Assembly: GCA_033064195.1 (NCBI GenBank)
Contig: JARBJD010000085.1
Location: 1 to 64,000 of the forward strand
Direction: 5' to 3'
DNA length: 64,000 nt
DNA from: Blattamonas nauphoetae
Taxonomy: Eukaryota; Preaxostyla; Oxymonadida
In this document: piece by piece, positions 21,701-35,900 of the stretch
Position numbering within the stretch: the stretch's first letter is position 1
Layout of the letters: each line of letters opens with the position of its first letter
Translations under genes and position numbers: made by a program
Notes under the pieces: generated by a model
Database searches by the model: none
What the model saw: the letters and a program-made list of their open reading frames with translations, nothing else
Told to the model about the DNA's origin: nothing

Positions 21701-24700
21701 CCACGCAGCAAACCAGTCAAGCTCTTCTGACAGTTGGAGACAAAGCTTCGATCGAATTCTGGAGAACTCCAATCAACCTTGATTACCAAATCCAAGTAAC
21801 TCCGTTTGTTGTGTCTGCTTCATCAGGAAAACTCACCTTCTCTAATTCGCGCGTAGTCTTTCTATACCTGGCACTCCCTGTTCCATTCGTTTCAGCTCAG
21901 GCGGGTTTAGTCCAATTCAGGACGATGGTGTTCACCACTCCACTCCAACTGGATGGATGCTCATTTATCACATGTACGAGTGGAACTGTCTCTTTCTCAT
22001 CAGCATTATTTTCGAACATCGCCAGCTCAGGCAATGGAGCTGTTCTTTCGGCGTTGGGATCCACAATCACCTCCTCCCTGTCCTCATTCGTGAACTGCTC
22101 GGCGAAGAATGGTGGTGCTTTCTTTGTTGAACTGAGTGAGAGACGATATGTCTCTGTCGCCCACGAGTCAACGTCGTCGTATGGAGAGACGTTTACAAAC
22201 TGCAGTGCGCTGGGAGAGGGAAGTGTGGGGGACGAGAGGGGAAAGGGTGGCGCGATTTATTTGAAGGGAACATCGACACACCCAACGCCTCTGATTCTGA
22301 GTCCATCGTCGAACTCGGCAGCTCGGTTGATTGGAAACCGAGCAGAGAATGGAACAGATGTGTTTGTTGAAGAAAGTCTGTTTAAGGGGAAGAGCATTGG
22401 TTCGATTGCGAAGTTTGGAGGAAACTCGTTCAGCAACCAGTATCGAGTTGTGATTGAAGGAAGGTCAGAAACTGATTGGGAATCGATCGAACATCTGATT
22501 CCTCCTCCGACGATTTCTGTGAATGGGTCGGTTTATCAGTCGCACACAGACTCGATGAGTGGAGAAGATGGAGACAACTGCAAATGGAGCTCGTCATATT
22601 GTGCGACACTTGGATTTGGGATTGGATTTGTGAACCAGAAATACCAGGACAAGACTCTGATTCCTCAGACGATCAGATTTCTTTGGAACATGACGTACAC
22701 CGAGAACGAAGTGTTTGTGACGGATCAAGACATCACAGTTTCCGGGACAACCGCAGCAAGCCCCTCAAAAGCAGAGACTCTTCGAACGATTGTTTCAGTT
22801 GGGAGTGCCTCGGAGAAAGAATTCCTGTTCACGATCTCAAAGAAAGCGAAACTGAAAGTGACGAACATTGACTTCATTCCGATTGCGTCGCGAGGACTGT
22901 TTGATGGGAAGGAGGATGGGGACTCGCTTGTTTTGAGTGAGATTGGGATGATCTGCTCGGACACATCGTCATTCCAACACCCACTGATCAAAACAGAGAA
23001 GATGACGATTTCGATTGAGAAGACAACGATCAACACGTCGTCTGTTTCTGTGACGTCGCTGTTTGGAGCTCCTCTGCTGTGGATTGTGACGAGCACATCA
23101 CCTTCCTTCTCATCGCTGAAGATCTCATCGCAACGAGTGGAAAACTCGTCTCTGATTGTTCTTGAGACGGATTTGTTCTCGTCGATGAATGAGATTTCGT
23201 TCTCGGATTGTTCTCGAGTGGATTCTGGAGCTGTCTTCTTCCTGGTTCGCTCGAAGACTCTGCACTCATCGATCGATGCATCGGATTGGTCGTCACACTT
23301 CTCGCCGTCAACACCTCTTCTGGACCTGGTTTGTCAAGACACGAATCTGGCGAAAACCGATACTTGGTTTGAATCATCGCTTCTGTATTATCTGGATGTC
23401 CCTGTGGAATCGATTTCGGTGTCTGGAAAGAAGAACACAGAAGTGAGCATCCGAATTGTGGATCGACTCGCCTCGCTTGCTCATCTCTGTCATCAGCGTT
23501 CTCTTCTGCAAAATCGAACTCCCTCTCGACGATCTCGCTTGCCTCGTCTGTTTCACACACGTCATCCTTCGCTCCTTCGCACCCCATTTCCGTTGAATCA
23601 TCTTCAACTGGACTATCAATCGAGCTCTCGCTGTCTGGATCGTTTTCTGTGAATGTTCCACTTGAAACTGTTTCATTTTCTTCGGTTCTTTTCTCTCTCG
23701 ATTCGACGCTCTCCACACCAACTCTCTTTACTGTGAGCTCTGGAACTCTCTCCCTCTCGTCTTGCTCGTTTGAACCGAAACTGGAAACAACAATTCTCTC
23801 CTCGACGACGACCTTGGTTGATGTTTCTGGATCGAGTGTGCTGTCATTGACCAGCACGACATTCTCGAACATCGCGTTCTCGCCTGCTTCTCTTGGTCGT
23901 CTGATCCATCTCCGCTGTGGAGGATCGTTCTCCTCGAACATTGGGTCGTTCTTCTCTTCGATCTCATCGTCAAGTGAAGGAAGTGTGATCTTTGTCGAAA
24001 CCGAAAACATGGCAGAAACAGCAAAATCATCCGCATTCGTTCTTCTGAAAGAATCACTTCCAACAGACCATGTTTTCAACACATCGGAACGAAATTGGAT
24101 TTGTGGATCAGAAAATGGAGGTGCATCAGAGAGCGTGTTGTATCATTTCTTCCCTCATACGAAGACGGAGAAGTCACTGTTCGTGTCTGAGGACGGATGG
24201 GATCACAGATTGTGTGGACTTGCGATTCTTCCCTGTCGTTCCCTCGCCGCTGGCTTCTCGTCACTGAAATCAACATCGTGCACGATTAAACTTGATTCGG
24301 ACAACAAACTGGACGATGTGCTGTCGACAGTTTGGGACGAACAAACCATCACATCAAGCGACAATCTTCATAAATCTGTCTCCGTTGCATCAAACGGGTC
24401 ATTCGTTTCTGAAACTGGTCGTCTCTCGATTTCACTCATAAATTTCACAGAAGTTGACTCATCACAGTCAAATTTGGATGAACGAACTGTTCCTCTCTTC
24501 TCAGTTTCGGAAACAGGATCACTGACGATTTCGTGTTGCACTCTGACCGACATCTCGTTCGCTGCTGGGACTCTGATTGTTAGCACGTCGTCTGGAAAGA
24601 TAGAGCTCGATGGAGTGTCGTTTGTGAACTGCAACGAAGAGTCTCAGGCAGTTGGACGGTTGGTTGAGATTAATCGGACTGAATTTTCGGGTGGAGACGT

Positions 24701-27700
24701 TGTGATGAAAGGAGTGTCGATCACGAAATCGAAGGAAGCAGAAAACCATGAGATTGTACTTTCGGGGAAGAATGTTGGATCAGTTGTGACACCGTTATCC
24801 TTCTCCGACACATTTGGGTCGTTGGAAGATCAGACGATTGAGAGGATGAAGGAAGTGTGGGGAATTGACGCCAAAGATGAGAAAGCGACAGGTCCTCTTT
24901 CGTACTTCTTCTTTGGTCGTTCATCAAAAGTGGTTCATGTTTCGTCTGGATTCTGGGACCATTGGAAATGTGGATTGAAAGAACAACCGTGCTCGTCGCT
25001 GGACTTTGGGTATTGTGAAGTTTCTGGAACGCCTGTTGAAATTGGGGAAGTTCTGCTTGACTCTGACACAATCCTCTCATCGTCTCTGGAAACCAAGTCT
25101 AAATCAGTCAAGATTTTTTCAGACGACAGGTCGAAGCTGTCCATCGATTCGTCTGCCTCTCTGCTTGTTTCAGCTGGCGAGCTGTTCCTCACCTCGCTCG
25201 CGATTGTTCTCCCCTCATCACTTGAAGTGTCTCCGTTCATTGTGAGTGGAGGAACACTCAGCATTGACTCAACCATTCTGATCACCAGCAGTGGAACTGT
25301 TGACTCTCCCATGATTGTTTGTTCGCCTCTCTTCGATGTCTCGTCTGGATCACTTTCTGTTTGTGGATCTGCGTCATCCCCTCTTCTCTTCGCACATTTC
25401 CAGTCCGAAACTGAGACCTGCATTTTGAGAGTTGATGGGTCGTCATCGCCCTCAGTTGAGTTGTCGAACTGTGAATTCGTGAGTTGCAAAGCGTTGACTG
25501 GGAAGAGTGGAGTGATCTCACTTGCTGGAAGTCCTTCGCCATCTACGGAGTTTGTGATTCGGAATTGTCGTTTTGAGAAGAATTGTGGAACAGAATCGAA
25601 CGATATTTTTGTTTCGGATGGATGGAAAGAGTTTTTGACTCGCGAGAACTTCACGAACAGCTTCTCCGACAGTGACTTTGATCATGTTGTGATTGTATCG
25701 AATGCAGACAACGATCTTCTTCCTTTCTCGATTCTGAAAGTGAATGGGGATACACACGACGATTCGCAATGTCATGTTTGGTGGATTGCGTGTTCGAGTG
25801 TTCATCGGAGTGTTGCTCTGTGTGTTCAAAGGGAGAAAGACGATTCGTTTGCTCTTCGTCTGATTGAGCTTGAAACTGACGTTGTTGAAACGGATGGATT
25901 GTCGATTGGTTCGAAACGGATTGAACTGTTTGGATCATCGCAATGTCGTGTTCTGGGATGCAGTCATCTTGGATCGCTTTTGACGATCTCGACAGGAACT
26001 GGACTGATCCACACACTCACCCTCAGCCACTCGAATCCCTCTTCGCAATGTCCGTTCCTCTCGCTGACAGATAGTGGAACACTCTCTCTTCGATGGATCG
26101 TTGTTGAAGTCTCGCAGACACCTCTCTCCTCTGCTTTGATCTCGTCTTCGTCTGGATTGTTGTCGCTTTCGATGAGCAACATCTCGATGATTGAATTGGC
26201 TGGTCATTCGCTGATTGAATCGTCGGGATCAATTGAAATTGATGGATGTTCGTTCTCATCGATTATCAGCAACCGAGAGAGGGGTCAAATCTTGACAGCT
26301 CAACTGAATGAGAGTGTTTCAGTGAAGATCACCAACACTGAGTTCATTTCGTCTGGAAGCACTGATGACTGTTGGGTTCTTCTGAATGGATCGAACTCCG
26401 CGACATTCACGACATCGAACTGGGAAGGCTCGTTTGAGATTGGATCGCGACCTCATGAAGTTGTGGTGCTCTCTCAGTCTCGACACGATCTTGGAGACTT
26501 CAACCCTTATTCGCTTCTTTATGAGCTGTATCCTCGAACCACCGCTTGGATTGTTGTGTCGTCAGAAAGCGGATCGGCCGACCATCCTCTCTGTGGCAGT
26601 ACTGAGATGGCATGTTCGACGATTGAGAAAGGGGTTGGTCTGTCTGGAGTGAAGAAAGTGATGATCTCTGGGACAGGAGTGATTGGGGATGCTGTGATGA
26701 TGAATGGGGATGAGCTTGGGATTTGGGGAGAGAAGAAGCATGGTGTTGTGCGATTTGTGGGATTTGGTCGAATTGTGAACAATGAGTTCGTGAAGCCTGA
26801 TTACCTGACGCTGAGTGATGTTTCTGTTGATGTTTCTGAGAGTTCTCTTTCGAACGAGGCCGCGCTGGAGATTGTTGTTGGATCGATGATTGTTTCTGAT
26901 GTGTCATTCAGCTCGTCTGACTCGATTGGTTTCACTCTGATTCGAATGAGTGGCGAAGTTCTGAAACTGACATCAGTGAACATGAATATCTCGACTCGAG
27001 AATCTGGATGCCTCCTTTCTTTGAATGGAGGTTCGCTCGATGTCAACCACCTTCATCTGACATCACTCTCTTTTGGCGCAACTCCGATTGTTATCGCAAA
27101 TTCTCCCTCAATTTATCTTGACAAAACCAAAGTGACCAACTGCACTTGCCAGACTCTCCTCTCAGCATCAAATGTCACTGACCTAGACTTAGATTCGTGC
27201 ACATTTTCTGGATCTCCCTCACCAACGAATGAAGCAGGCGACGTTTGCGAATGGAGTTCAGGATTGGTCATCGTCGACAACAGCAACGTGACGCTTCGAT
27301 TCACCGAATTCACTCGACTCTCGCAAGGAGCGATGTTTGTGAATGCGAGCCATGTCTCGATTGCGTCGTGCACGTTCCACGACAACATTCCTTCTCTGTC
27401 GTCGTCGTTGTCGTCGCGATTTGGATCGTTGAGACACAATGTGGATTGTGTTGGTTTGAGCAAGATCTCGATTGGATCGCTGAGTGGTGGAGATGGAAGT
27501 GTGTCGGAATGGGTTTGGATGGAGACGGACGAAGAATGTGTGATTGAATCGAACAACACTCATCTGACAGCGCCTTTCTTTGTTCCCTCGCTGAACGCGA
27601 AATTGTCATCAAGCAAGACCGAGAACAAAACACTGTTGATGTCATTGGTTGGATCACTGTTGATTCCGTGTGATCTGAAACTGAGACTGTTTGAAGTTGG

Positions 27701-28919
27701 GGAAAGTGCAACGAAGACCAATGTCGAAAAGAAGAACAAGACGATTGACATCCTCTCCGATCCAACGAATGAAACACATCTCTCATTGTCTGTTCCTCTG
27801 TCGTCGATTGATCTTGATTCATCGCTGGAGTGGAGGGGATTGCTTGTGTTCGGACATGGCCGTCGTGAAACAGAGTGGATTGTTGTGAAAGTGAGTGCGA
27901 AGGAAGAGAGGAAGTCGCATCTGGTGCAAGCGATGAAATGGATGGGTCCTGTGATTGGTGGATGCTTTATTGGCCTTCTTCTGCTGCTGCTTCTGTTCAT
28001 CTTTGTGTGCTGCCGTCGCCGAAAGAAATCGGAAGAGGGAGCGTCATTGCTTGCGAAACAAGAACTTGACGAAGGAGAAGAGATCATTGAAAAACTGGAA
28101 CTTGTTGGTCTGGACACAGGAAACCATCCCGCGAAACCGTACGAGAATCATTTCCTCATCTCGAAGTCAGAGGTAACAGGAATGACGAAGGTTGGACTCG
28201 AAGAAACTGAAACAGCCTCGATCCCTGCTTCTGAAATGGTGGAAGGGATCGACGTTGATGACATCATGGTTCGCTCAGCTGTGAACAAGCACGACACTCT
28301 TTATCACCGACTGCACAAACAACCTGGCCAGTTCACGATGGACAAGCTGGTGCTGGAGAGGAGGCTGGCGCGTGGATTGGAGAACATTGCGCAAACAGAC
28401 AGTGGATCGGAAGTGCTGGTGAAGTTGTCGCCTCACTGGGTGATCTTTGACCATGGAGAGAAGATTCTTCTTCAGTGTGAGAGCTCAAAGAAGCGAATGG
28501 GTTTTTTCGGGAGTGCCCAGGTCGGTCAGGAGGCGATGATCGGTCACGAGGGCCAACGATGGGAGTCGCCTGAAGTGGCAGAGAAACGCTCAACGCTGGA
28601 TCCGAAGAAGGCAGCGGTGTTCAGTCTTGGGCTTCTGTTGTGGGAAATTGAGACGGAACAAGTTCCACTGCGGGAGTTGGATGCTCAGAATGCGCAACGA
28701 CAACTTGGATGTGGGATGAGTCTGTCGATGGAGAAAGTGAAAGACAAGAACTTGGCAGAGCTGATCACGAAATGTCTTGAGATTGATGCGACGAAGCGTC
28801 CTTCTCTTCACGACATCTCCCACTTTCTTTGGAAGGTTGGAGGAGATGGAAAAGTGTCAGCTCCTGCTTCACTCCCCCCAACGAACGCGATCGTCGTGAT
28901 TCCACAACCATCTCAATGA
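18747..28919 (+). pseudogene. Receptor copy A: beta-helix surface protein with kinase-like tail, two frameshifts
   Basis: Paralogue of the intact gene at 29933-40105 with the same overall length (10,173 bp). It starts MRLWLFTVALLFCSAEA, a signal peptide, and continues with the same serial beta-helix modules, transmembrane helix (near 27930-28010) and kinase-like domain to the stop at 28917-28919. Two single-base changes put about 2.1 kb out of frame: an extra base in the T-run near 21320 and a missing base near 23429. Frame is restored after the second. The middle section still has protein-like sequence in the shifted frame, so either the event is very recent or these are sequencing errors. 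If they are errors, this is a functional 3,390-residue receptor. Blocks nearly identical to copy B alternate with diverged blocks. Intracellular domain and topology as described for copy B. Confidence 0.9.
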
Positions 28920-29775
28920 CATGTCACACTTTCCTCACTTTGCTCGATTATCAGCATTTCTTCATTTTCTTCACGTTCACTCTTCTTGATTGTGATTTGA
29001 GACCAACTCTTCTTTTTCTTCTCATTTCATCCCACCACGTTCTCTTCAAAGACGTGTTGGCTCTCTTTTTGGGAGTTGTGGTCTCATTTTCTCTCTCCAA
29101 CGCCTCCTTACACCCATCTCACCTTATTACTCGGGAATCTCTCACAACACAACAAGGAGATCCCACCCTCTTCCACCATTCCTTTCACAACTATATTCCA
29201 CTCCGCTCACTTCCACATCAGAGTTCACCTTCGCATGTCACTCACACCATTCACATCGTCTCTCTTCGCATGTCACAACTTGACCACCAGTCTCCCAGCC
29301 TTTCTCTCATCCCCTCACAGTGAAATCAGACTTGTGGCGTCCGTCCTCTTCTCACATTCGAAAACAGAGACGGAGGCACACATCGCTTCTGATTCACTTC
29401 TTTTGTTTCTTCTGTTCTGACTCTTTTTTCCAGTCATTCGTGATATGATTTATGATTAACTCGTGCTTGATCAGACACTCACTTCACACATCCTCATCTC
29501 GCCCTGGACTCCAGAGTACTCTTTAGCATTTTCATCGCTCCTTTCGAGGATGCGTGGCTTCCTCTTGATTCCTCACACCCACATTCATATTGAATCTCTT
29601 CTTTGTGGGACAATTGTTGAACAGAATGCAAAATGGAGACTAATTTTATGTGAAAAGAGTCACAAACGGCTGTTCTTCATTCTCCTTTGTCTTGGGATGA
29701 GAGGAAAATGGAAGAGATCGATTTCCATCATGAAATTCAGTTCATATGCACAGAAAAGCACCCAGAAGCGAGTTA
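28920..29775. other. Intergenic spacer of the tandem receptor unit
   Basis: Holds the 3' flank shared with the other copies (28920 to about 29620). Then comes AT-rich sequence related to 18300-18590. No gene seen. Confidence 0.7.
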
Positions 29776-29932
29776 AATGCGCGAAAAAATGGAATACTTA
29801 TAATTTATCCTAATTTAAGACTTAAATTGAGTTGACTGAGATTCAATAACAAACTGCGGGTACACGATCGGTCCCATATTATCTTTGTCTAAACTGAGCA
29901 GGAAATCTCTTCCGTGAAATTGTGCAAGTACC
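29776..29932 (+). promoter_or_regulatory. Conserved upstream region of receptor copy B
   Basis: Counterpart of 18590-18746, with the same blocks in the same order and the GCAGGAAATCTCTTCCGTG block about 30 bp before the ATG. Confidence 0.5.
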
Positions 29933-32900
29933 ATGCACCTTTGGTTGTTTACCGTTGCACTCTTGTTCTGCTCTGCAGAAGTAGGCACCGATTCTCTCTT
30001 AGATCTGAGAAAGCGTCTCCATTTTGCTTTCGACAAAAATCCACCCTCTCAATTCCGTCAAAATGCCGTTATTCTTGGAAATGATTGCTTTTTTGCGAAT
30101 GGGATCGAACTGTACTCGAAAACGATCAAGATATCTGGGTCATCGAACAAAACACAGATACTATATGGAGGAGAAGATGGCGTCTCACCAACCCGCTCCT
30201 CGAACGAAGGTCATCAGTCCCGAAGTTTGCACGCGTTGTTCGATCTGGAGAATAGTACAATGTCCCTGGACCATTTATTCTTGAATTTGGTGACGTTGAA
30301 CAAGAAAGCAGAAACAGCCCCAAAATGTGCGATTCTGATTGATTCGTCCGTCTCAGCCTCAGATTGCACTTTTCGGTTGGAATATGGAAATTCCCCGTTC
30401 CTCATTTCGTCACCCGAAGCCTCGTTTTCTTCGCTTTCGTCATCGTCCATCAATCTTGAGCGGATTGTGATCACGAGCGAGCGAATGATGATTGGACCAC
30501 TTTCCGAAATCTCCCAACGTGATTCCCAACTCCTGGAGTGCGAAATGCATCTCTCTTCATCGTCGTTGTCTTGCCTTGATTTTTCGACGAATTCGGGCCT
30601 GTCCTTCTGCTTCCCTCCGAACTCGCCCTCTCTCTCGCTCACATCGACAGTCTCGGCGTGTTCGCTCTCAAACCTGACATCTCACAGCCCGTCGCACTTC
30701 TCGAAAGCATCGTGCACTGTTTCGGAGCGACTGATTGGGAACACGATTGAGCAAGTGGAGAACTGCCTGTTTGGAACAGTGTCATCTCCGCTTGGGACAC
30801 ACCTCTCGTTCGTCTGCTCGAACACGTCGATTAGTGAAAGCGTGAACAATGAACCGGAAGTGACCGAACCACCGACAATCACCGAAAAAGACCAAACTTG
30901 GGAGTTTCTCACTTCAACTTCCCAAAAGAATTATGCATCCAAGTCTGAACAATATCTGTTCCACAATATGTCTTTCACAGCAACCGGCACAACGACATCC
31001 TTCCGAATGCTCTCTTTCACAAACTTTTCTGGCTCACTTTCGCTGGTCAAGTGCACATTCACTGTGTCTGTATCGACTGGCGACCTCCGTCTCATCTATG
31101 CCAGGGCTCTACTTGAGACTCTCCCGCATCTCACCATCGATCAGTGTTCCACAAAATATCAGAGGACAGAAAATACTCCAACCGCAAACCACCAAATACA
31201 CACCCTGGACTCCTTCTATCACACTCTGTCGTCTTCCAACTTCTCATCACAGGCTTCTTCATCATGCTCTCGATTGTTCTATGTTCAAGATTCCGCACCT
31301 CTTTTCCAGGCGGCGAACTGCATCTTCGAAAAGCAAGCCACTTCTGAACGTGGATCTGTCTTGAGTTATTCGAGTGGATTTGTGGTTCTCCACCTCTTCG
31401 ATTGTCTCTTCTCGTCGAACTATGCCACGACACAGGGAGGCGCCTTAATGACATTTCAAGGCATCCACGACATTCATCGCTGCGTGTTCAAGGACAACAA
31501 AGCTGGAACAAGAGGAGGAGCGATCTATTTTGGTTGGCCAATCAATCTCGTCTTCATGGAGGACTGCCACTTTTCGAACAACGTCGCACTGGAATACAAC
31601 TCCAAAAACGAAAGCTACGCTCACTACAGGGGAAACGACGTGAGTCTCGGGACAAGTGCGCACAATTCGATGATCACCGAGTCGATTGTTGGATGCTCTT
31701 CTGATTCCGAGTTGCCAAGAATTGGATACTACGAAACTTCAACAGTAAACGGAATTCATCCATCCCAGGAACTCCTCCTTCCCTCTCCAACTTCAGTTGA
31801 GATCTCACCGCCAGCAGGATCGACATTCTTCGTCGACATCTCAGCCCCTTCATCGAACACAGATTGCACGAAAGGGAGTCCGTGCCAAACACTCTCCCAG
31901 GCACTCGCGAAGACAGGAAGTGGATTCAAGCTGATCGACATTGGAATGGGGAATCACACCGACAGCTCAACATCGCTGAGTGGATCTGTTGGGATTGTTG
32001 GAGCAGGATGGCTGACGAACTCTTCTGCTTACACAAATCTGACATCAGCTGGCTTCATCGTGTCTGCCCCCTCGTCGAATGTGTCGCTCACTGCCTTCTC
32101 TCTCTTCCCATCGACACCGACCACGATCCTTCTCACAGTTTCGTCATCGAGCACTGTTCGTTTGTCGAAACTGACGATGGAATGTCTGAAAAAGCACGAA
32201 TCAACACTCCTCTCACTTTCATCTGGAACGACGACACTTTTGAACACGATCTTCAACACGATCACTCTGACCTCTCATGCTGTGATTGAAATCTCAGGAT
32301 CGGCGTCAGTATCGTTTGAGACGTGTTGGTTCATGGTGATCACTCGGAAGAGTGGGAATGGAGGAAGTTGTATTGATTCATCGACATCAGGAACGATCAC
32401 TATGACTCGCTGTGACTTTGGGGAGTGTTCTTCGTCTGGTCGAGGAGGATGTGCTGACTTTGTTGGGAACAATGGAAAGGGAAAAGTGTCGATCGTCCGT
32501 GCTTATTTCACTGCGTGCACAGCCAACTCAACACTCACTTTTTTCGGAAATGACATTGCTGCCACTCCATCCACTCTCACTTCGTTCACCGTTGATTCTT
32601 CTTGTCGTTCCCTCAGCTCTCAGCCCCATGTTCTGAAAGGATCAGACAAAGCTCAAATGTTCTTTCCCAGTCTGTATTACTCGAACTTCGGAATCAACCA
32701 TCCGCTCAGTGCTCGTTTCACTTACGGCTATCCTCTCACCAAATTCCCAAATCTGAAAACTCTCATCGAAGACATCATCGTCTCTAGAGCTGCCACCCAA
32801 ATCACAACACTCGGTTCGACACAAACACTCGAACCAACCGAAGCAACTGGGATTTCACTCACACTCTGTGGTTTCACAGTTGCTTCCACGCAGCAAACCA

Positions 32901-35900
32901 GTCAAGCTCTTCTGACAGTTGGAGACAATGCATCTTTCACATTCTGGAAAACTCCTTTCAAATTTGACTATCCAATCAAAGTAACTCCGTTTGTTGTGTC
33001 TTCTTCATCAGGATCACTCACCATCTATAATTTACCTGTCAAATTTACCTCACCGACACTCCCTGTTCCGTTCGTCTCAGCTCAGGCCGGTTCAGTGACA
33101 TTCAGAGTGATGTCATTCTCCACTCCACTCCAAATGGATGGGTGCTCATTCATCACCAGCCGGAGTGGAACAGTCTCTTTCTGGTCATCATTGTTTTCTA
33201 ACATCGCCAGCTCAGGCAATGGGGCTGTTCTTTCGGCGTTGGGATCCACAATCACCTCCTCCCTGTCCTCATTCGTGAACTGCTCGGCGAAGAATGGTGG
33301 TGCTTTCTTTGTTGAACTGAGTGAGAGACGATATGTCTCTGTCGCCCACGAGTCAACGTCGTCGTATGGAGAGACGTTTACAAACTGCAGTGCGCTGGGA
33401 GAGGGAAGTGTGGGGGACGAGAGGGGAAAGGGTGGCGCGATTTATTTGAAGGGAACATCGACACACCCAACGCCTCTGATTCTGAGTCCATCGTCGAACT
33501 CGGCAGCTCGGTTGATTGGAAACCGAGCAGAGAATGGAACAGATGTGTTTGTTGAAGAAAGTCTGTTTGATGGGAAGACCGTTGTTTCGATTAAACCGTT
33601 TGGAGGAAACTCGTTCAGCAACCAATATCGAGTTGTGATTGAAGGAAGGTCAGAAACTGATTGGGAAGCGATCGAACATCTGATTCCTCCTCCGACGATT
33701 TCTGTGAATGGGTCGGTTTATCAGTCGCACACAGACTCGATGAGTGGAGAAGATGGAGACAACTGCAAATGGAGCTCGTCATATTGTGCGACACTTGGAT
33801 TTGGGATTGGATTTGTGAACCAGAAATACCAGAACAAGACTCAGATTCCTCAAAAGATCAGATTTCTGTGGAACATGACGTACACCGAGAATGAAGTGTT
33901 TGTGTCAGATCAAGACATCACAGTTTCCGGGACGACAGCAACGAGCCCCTCAAAAGCGGAGACACTTCGAACGATTGTTTCAGTTGGGAGTTCCTCGGAG
34001 AAAGAATTCCTGTTCACGATCTCAACGAACGCGAAACTGAAAGTGACGAACATTGACTTCATTCCGATTGCGTCGCGAGGACTGTTTGATGGGAAGGAGG
34101 ATGGGGACTCGCTTGTTTTGAGTGAGATTGGGATGATCTGCTCGGACACATCGTCATTCCAACACCCACTGATCAAAACAGAGAAGATGACGATTTCGAT
34201 TGAGAAGACAACGATCAACACGTCGTCTGTTTCTGTGACGTCGCTGTTTGGAGCTCCTCTGCTGTGGATTGTGACGAGCACATCACCTTCCTTCTCATCG
34301 CTGAAGATCTCATCGCAACGAGTGGAAAACTCGTCTCTGATTGTTCTTGAGACGGATTTGTTCTCGTCGATGAATGAGATTTCGTTCTCGGATTGTTCTC
34401 GAGTGGATTCTGGAGCTGTCTTCTTCCTGGTTCGCTCGAAGACTCTGCACTCATCGATCGATGCATCGGATTGGTCGTCACACTTCTCGCCGACGACGCC
34501 TCTTCTGGACCTGGTTTGTCAAGACACGAATCTGGACAGCACGAATCCATGGTTTGAATCATCGCTTCTGTATTATCTGGATCGCCCTGTGGAATCGATT
34601 TCGGTGTCTGGAAATGAAGAACACAGAAGTGAGCATCCAAACTGTGGATCGACTCGCCTCGCTTGCTCATCTCTGTCGTCTGCCTTCTCTTCTGCTCGAT
34701 CGAACTCCCTCTCCACTCTCTCGCTTGCCTCGTCTCTCTCGCACACAACCTCGTTTGCTCCTTCGCATCCCATTTCGATTGAATCATCGTCGACTCGTCA
34801 CGCCGTTGACCTTTCGTTGTCTGGATCGTTTTTGGTGAATATTCCACTTGAAACTGTCTCCTTTTCTTCGATTCTTTTATCTCTTGATTCTGGACTCACT
34901 TCGCCCACTCTGTTTGCTGTGAGCTCTGGAACTCTCACCCTCGCTTCTTGTTCATTTGAGCCAAAACTGGAAACATCAACCCTTTCCTCGACGACGACAT
35001 TGGTGGATGTTTCTGGAACGAGTACCCTCTCATTGACCGACACGACATTTGAGAACATCACTCTCTCACCTGCTTCACTTGGTTGTCTGATCCATCTCCA
35101 CTCTGGCGCGTCGTTCTCCACCAACTTTGGCTCGTTGTTCTCATCGATCTCATCGTCAAGTGAAGGAAGTGTGATCTTTGTCGAAACCCAAAACTTGACG
35201 GAAACAGCAAAAGAAGCGTCATTCGTTCTTCTGAAAGAATCACTGCCGACGGACCACGTGTTCAACGCTTCGGAACGAAATTGGATTTGTGGATCAGAAA
35301 ATGGAGGCCCTTCCGAAAGCATGTTATATCATTTCTTCCCTCACACGATCACCGAAACGTCACTTTCTGTGTCAAATGAAGGATGGGATCACAGATTGTG
35401 TGGACTTGCGATTCTTCCCTGTCGTTCTCTCGCCACAGGCTTCTTGTCGCTCAAATCAACCTCGTCTTCCATCCAACTCCAAACGGACACCAACTTGGCA
35501 AGTGGGCTGTCGACAGTTTGGGAGGATCAAACAATGAAATCAAGCGACACGAATCCGAAAACAATCACCGTCACCAACAATGGAGCATTCGTTGTGGACA
35601 TTGGTCGTCTCTCGATTTCACTCATCAATTTCGCACAAATTGACTCTTCGCTGTCGAATTCAGAAGAACGAACCCTTCCTCTCATCTCAGTCTCGAATGC
35701 TGGATCTCTGACTCTTTCGTCATGCACAATCACTGGACTCTCGTTTGAAAGTGGGAGTCTGATTGGAAGCACTTCATCTGGAAAGATCGCGCTGTCTGGA
35801 GTGTCGTTTGTGGACTGCAACGAAGACTCTCAGACAGTTGGACGATTGGTTCAGATTAGTCGAACTCGATTTGAAAATGGAGATGTTGTGATGAAAGGAG

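Noticed and set aside
21166-23652. Separate gene between the two halves of receptor copy A
   Set aside because: It is the middle of the same gene in a shifted frame, colinear with copy B; the start codon is internal.
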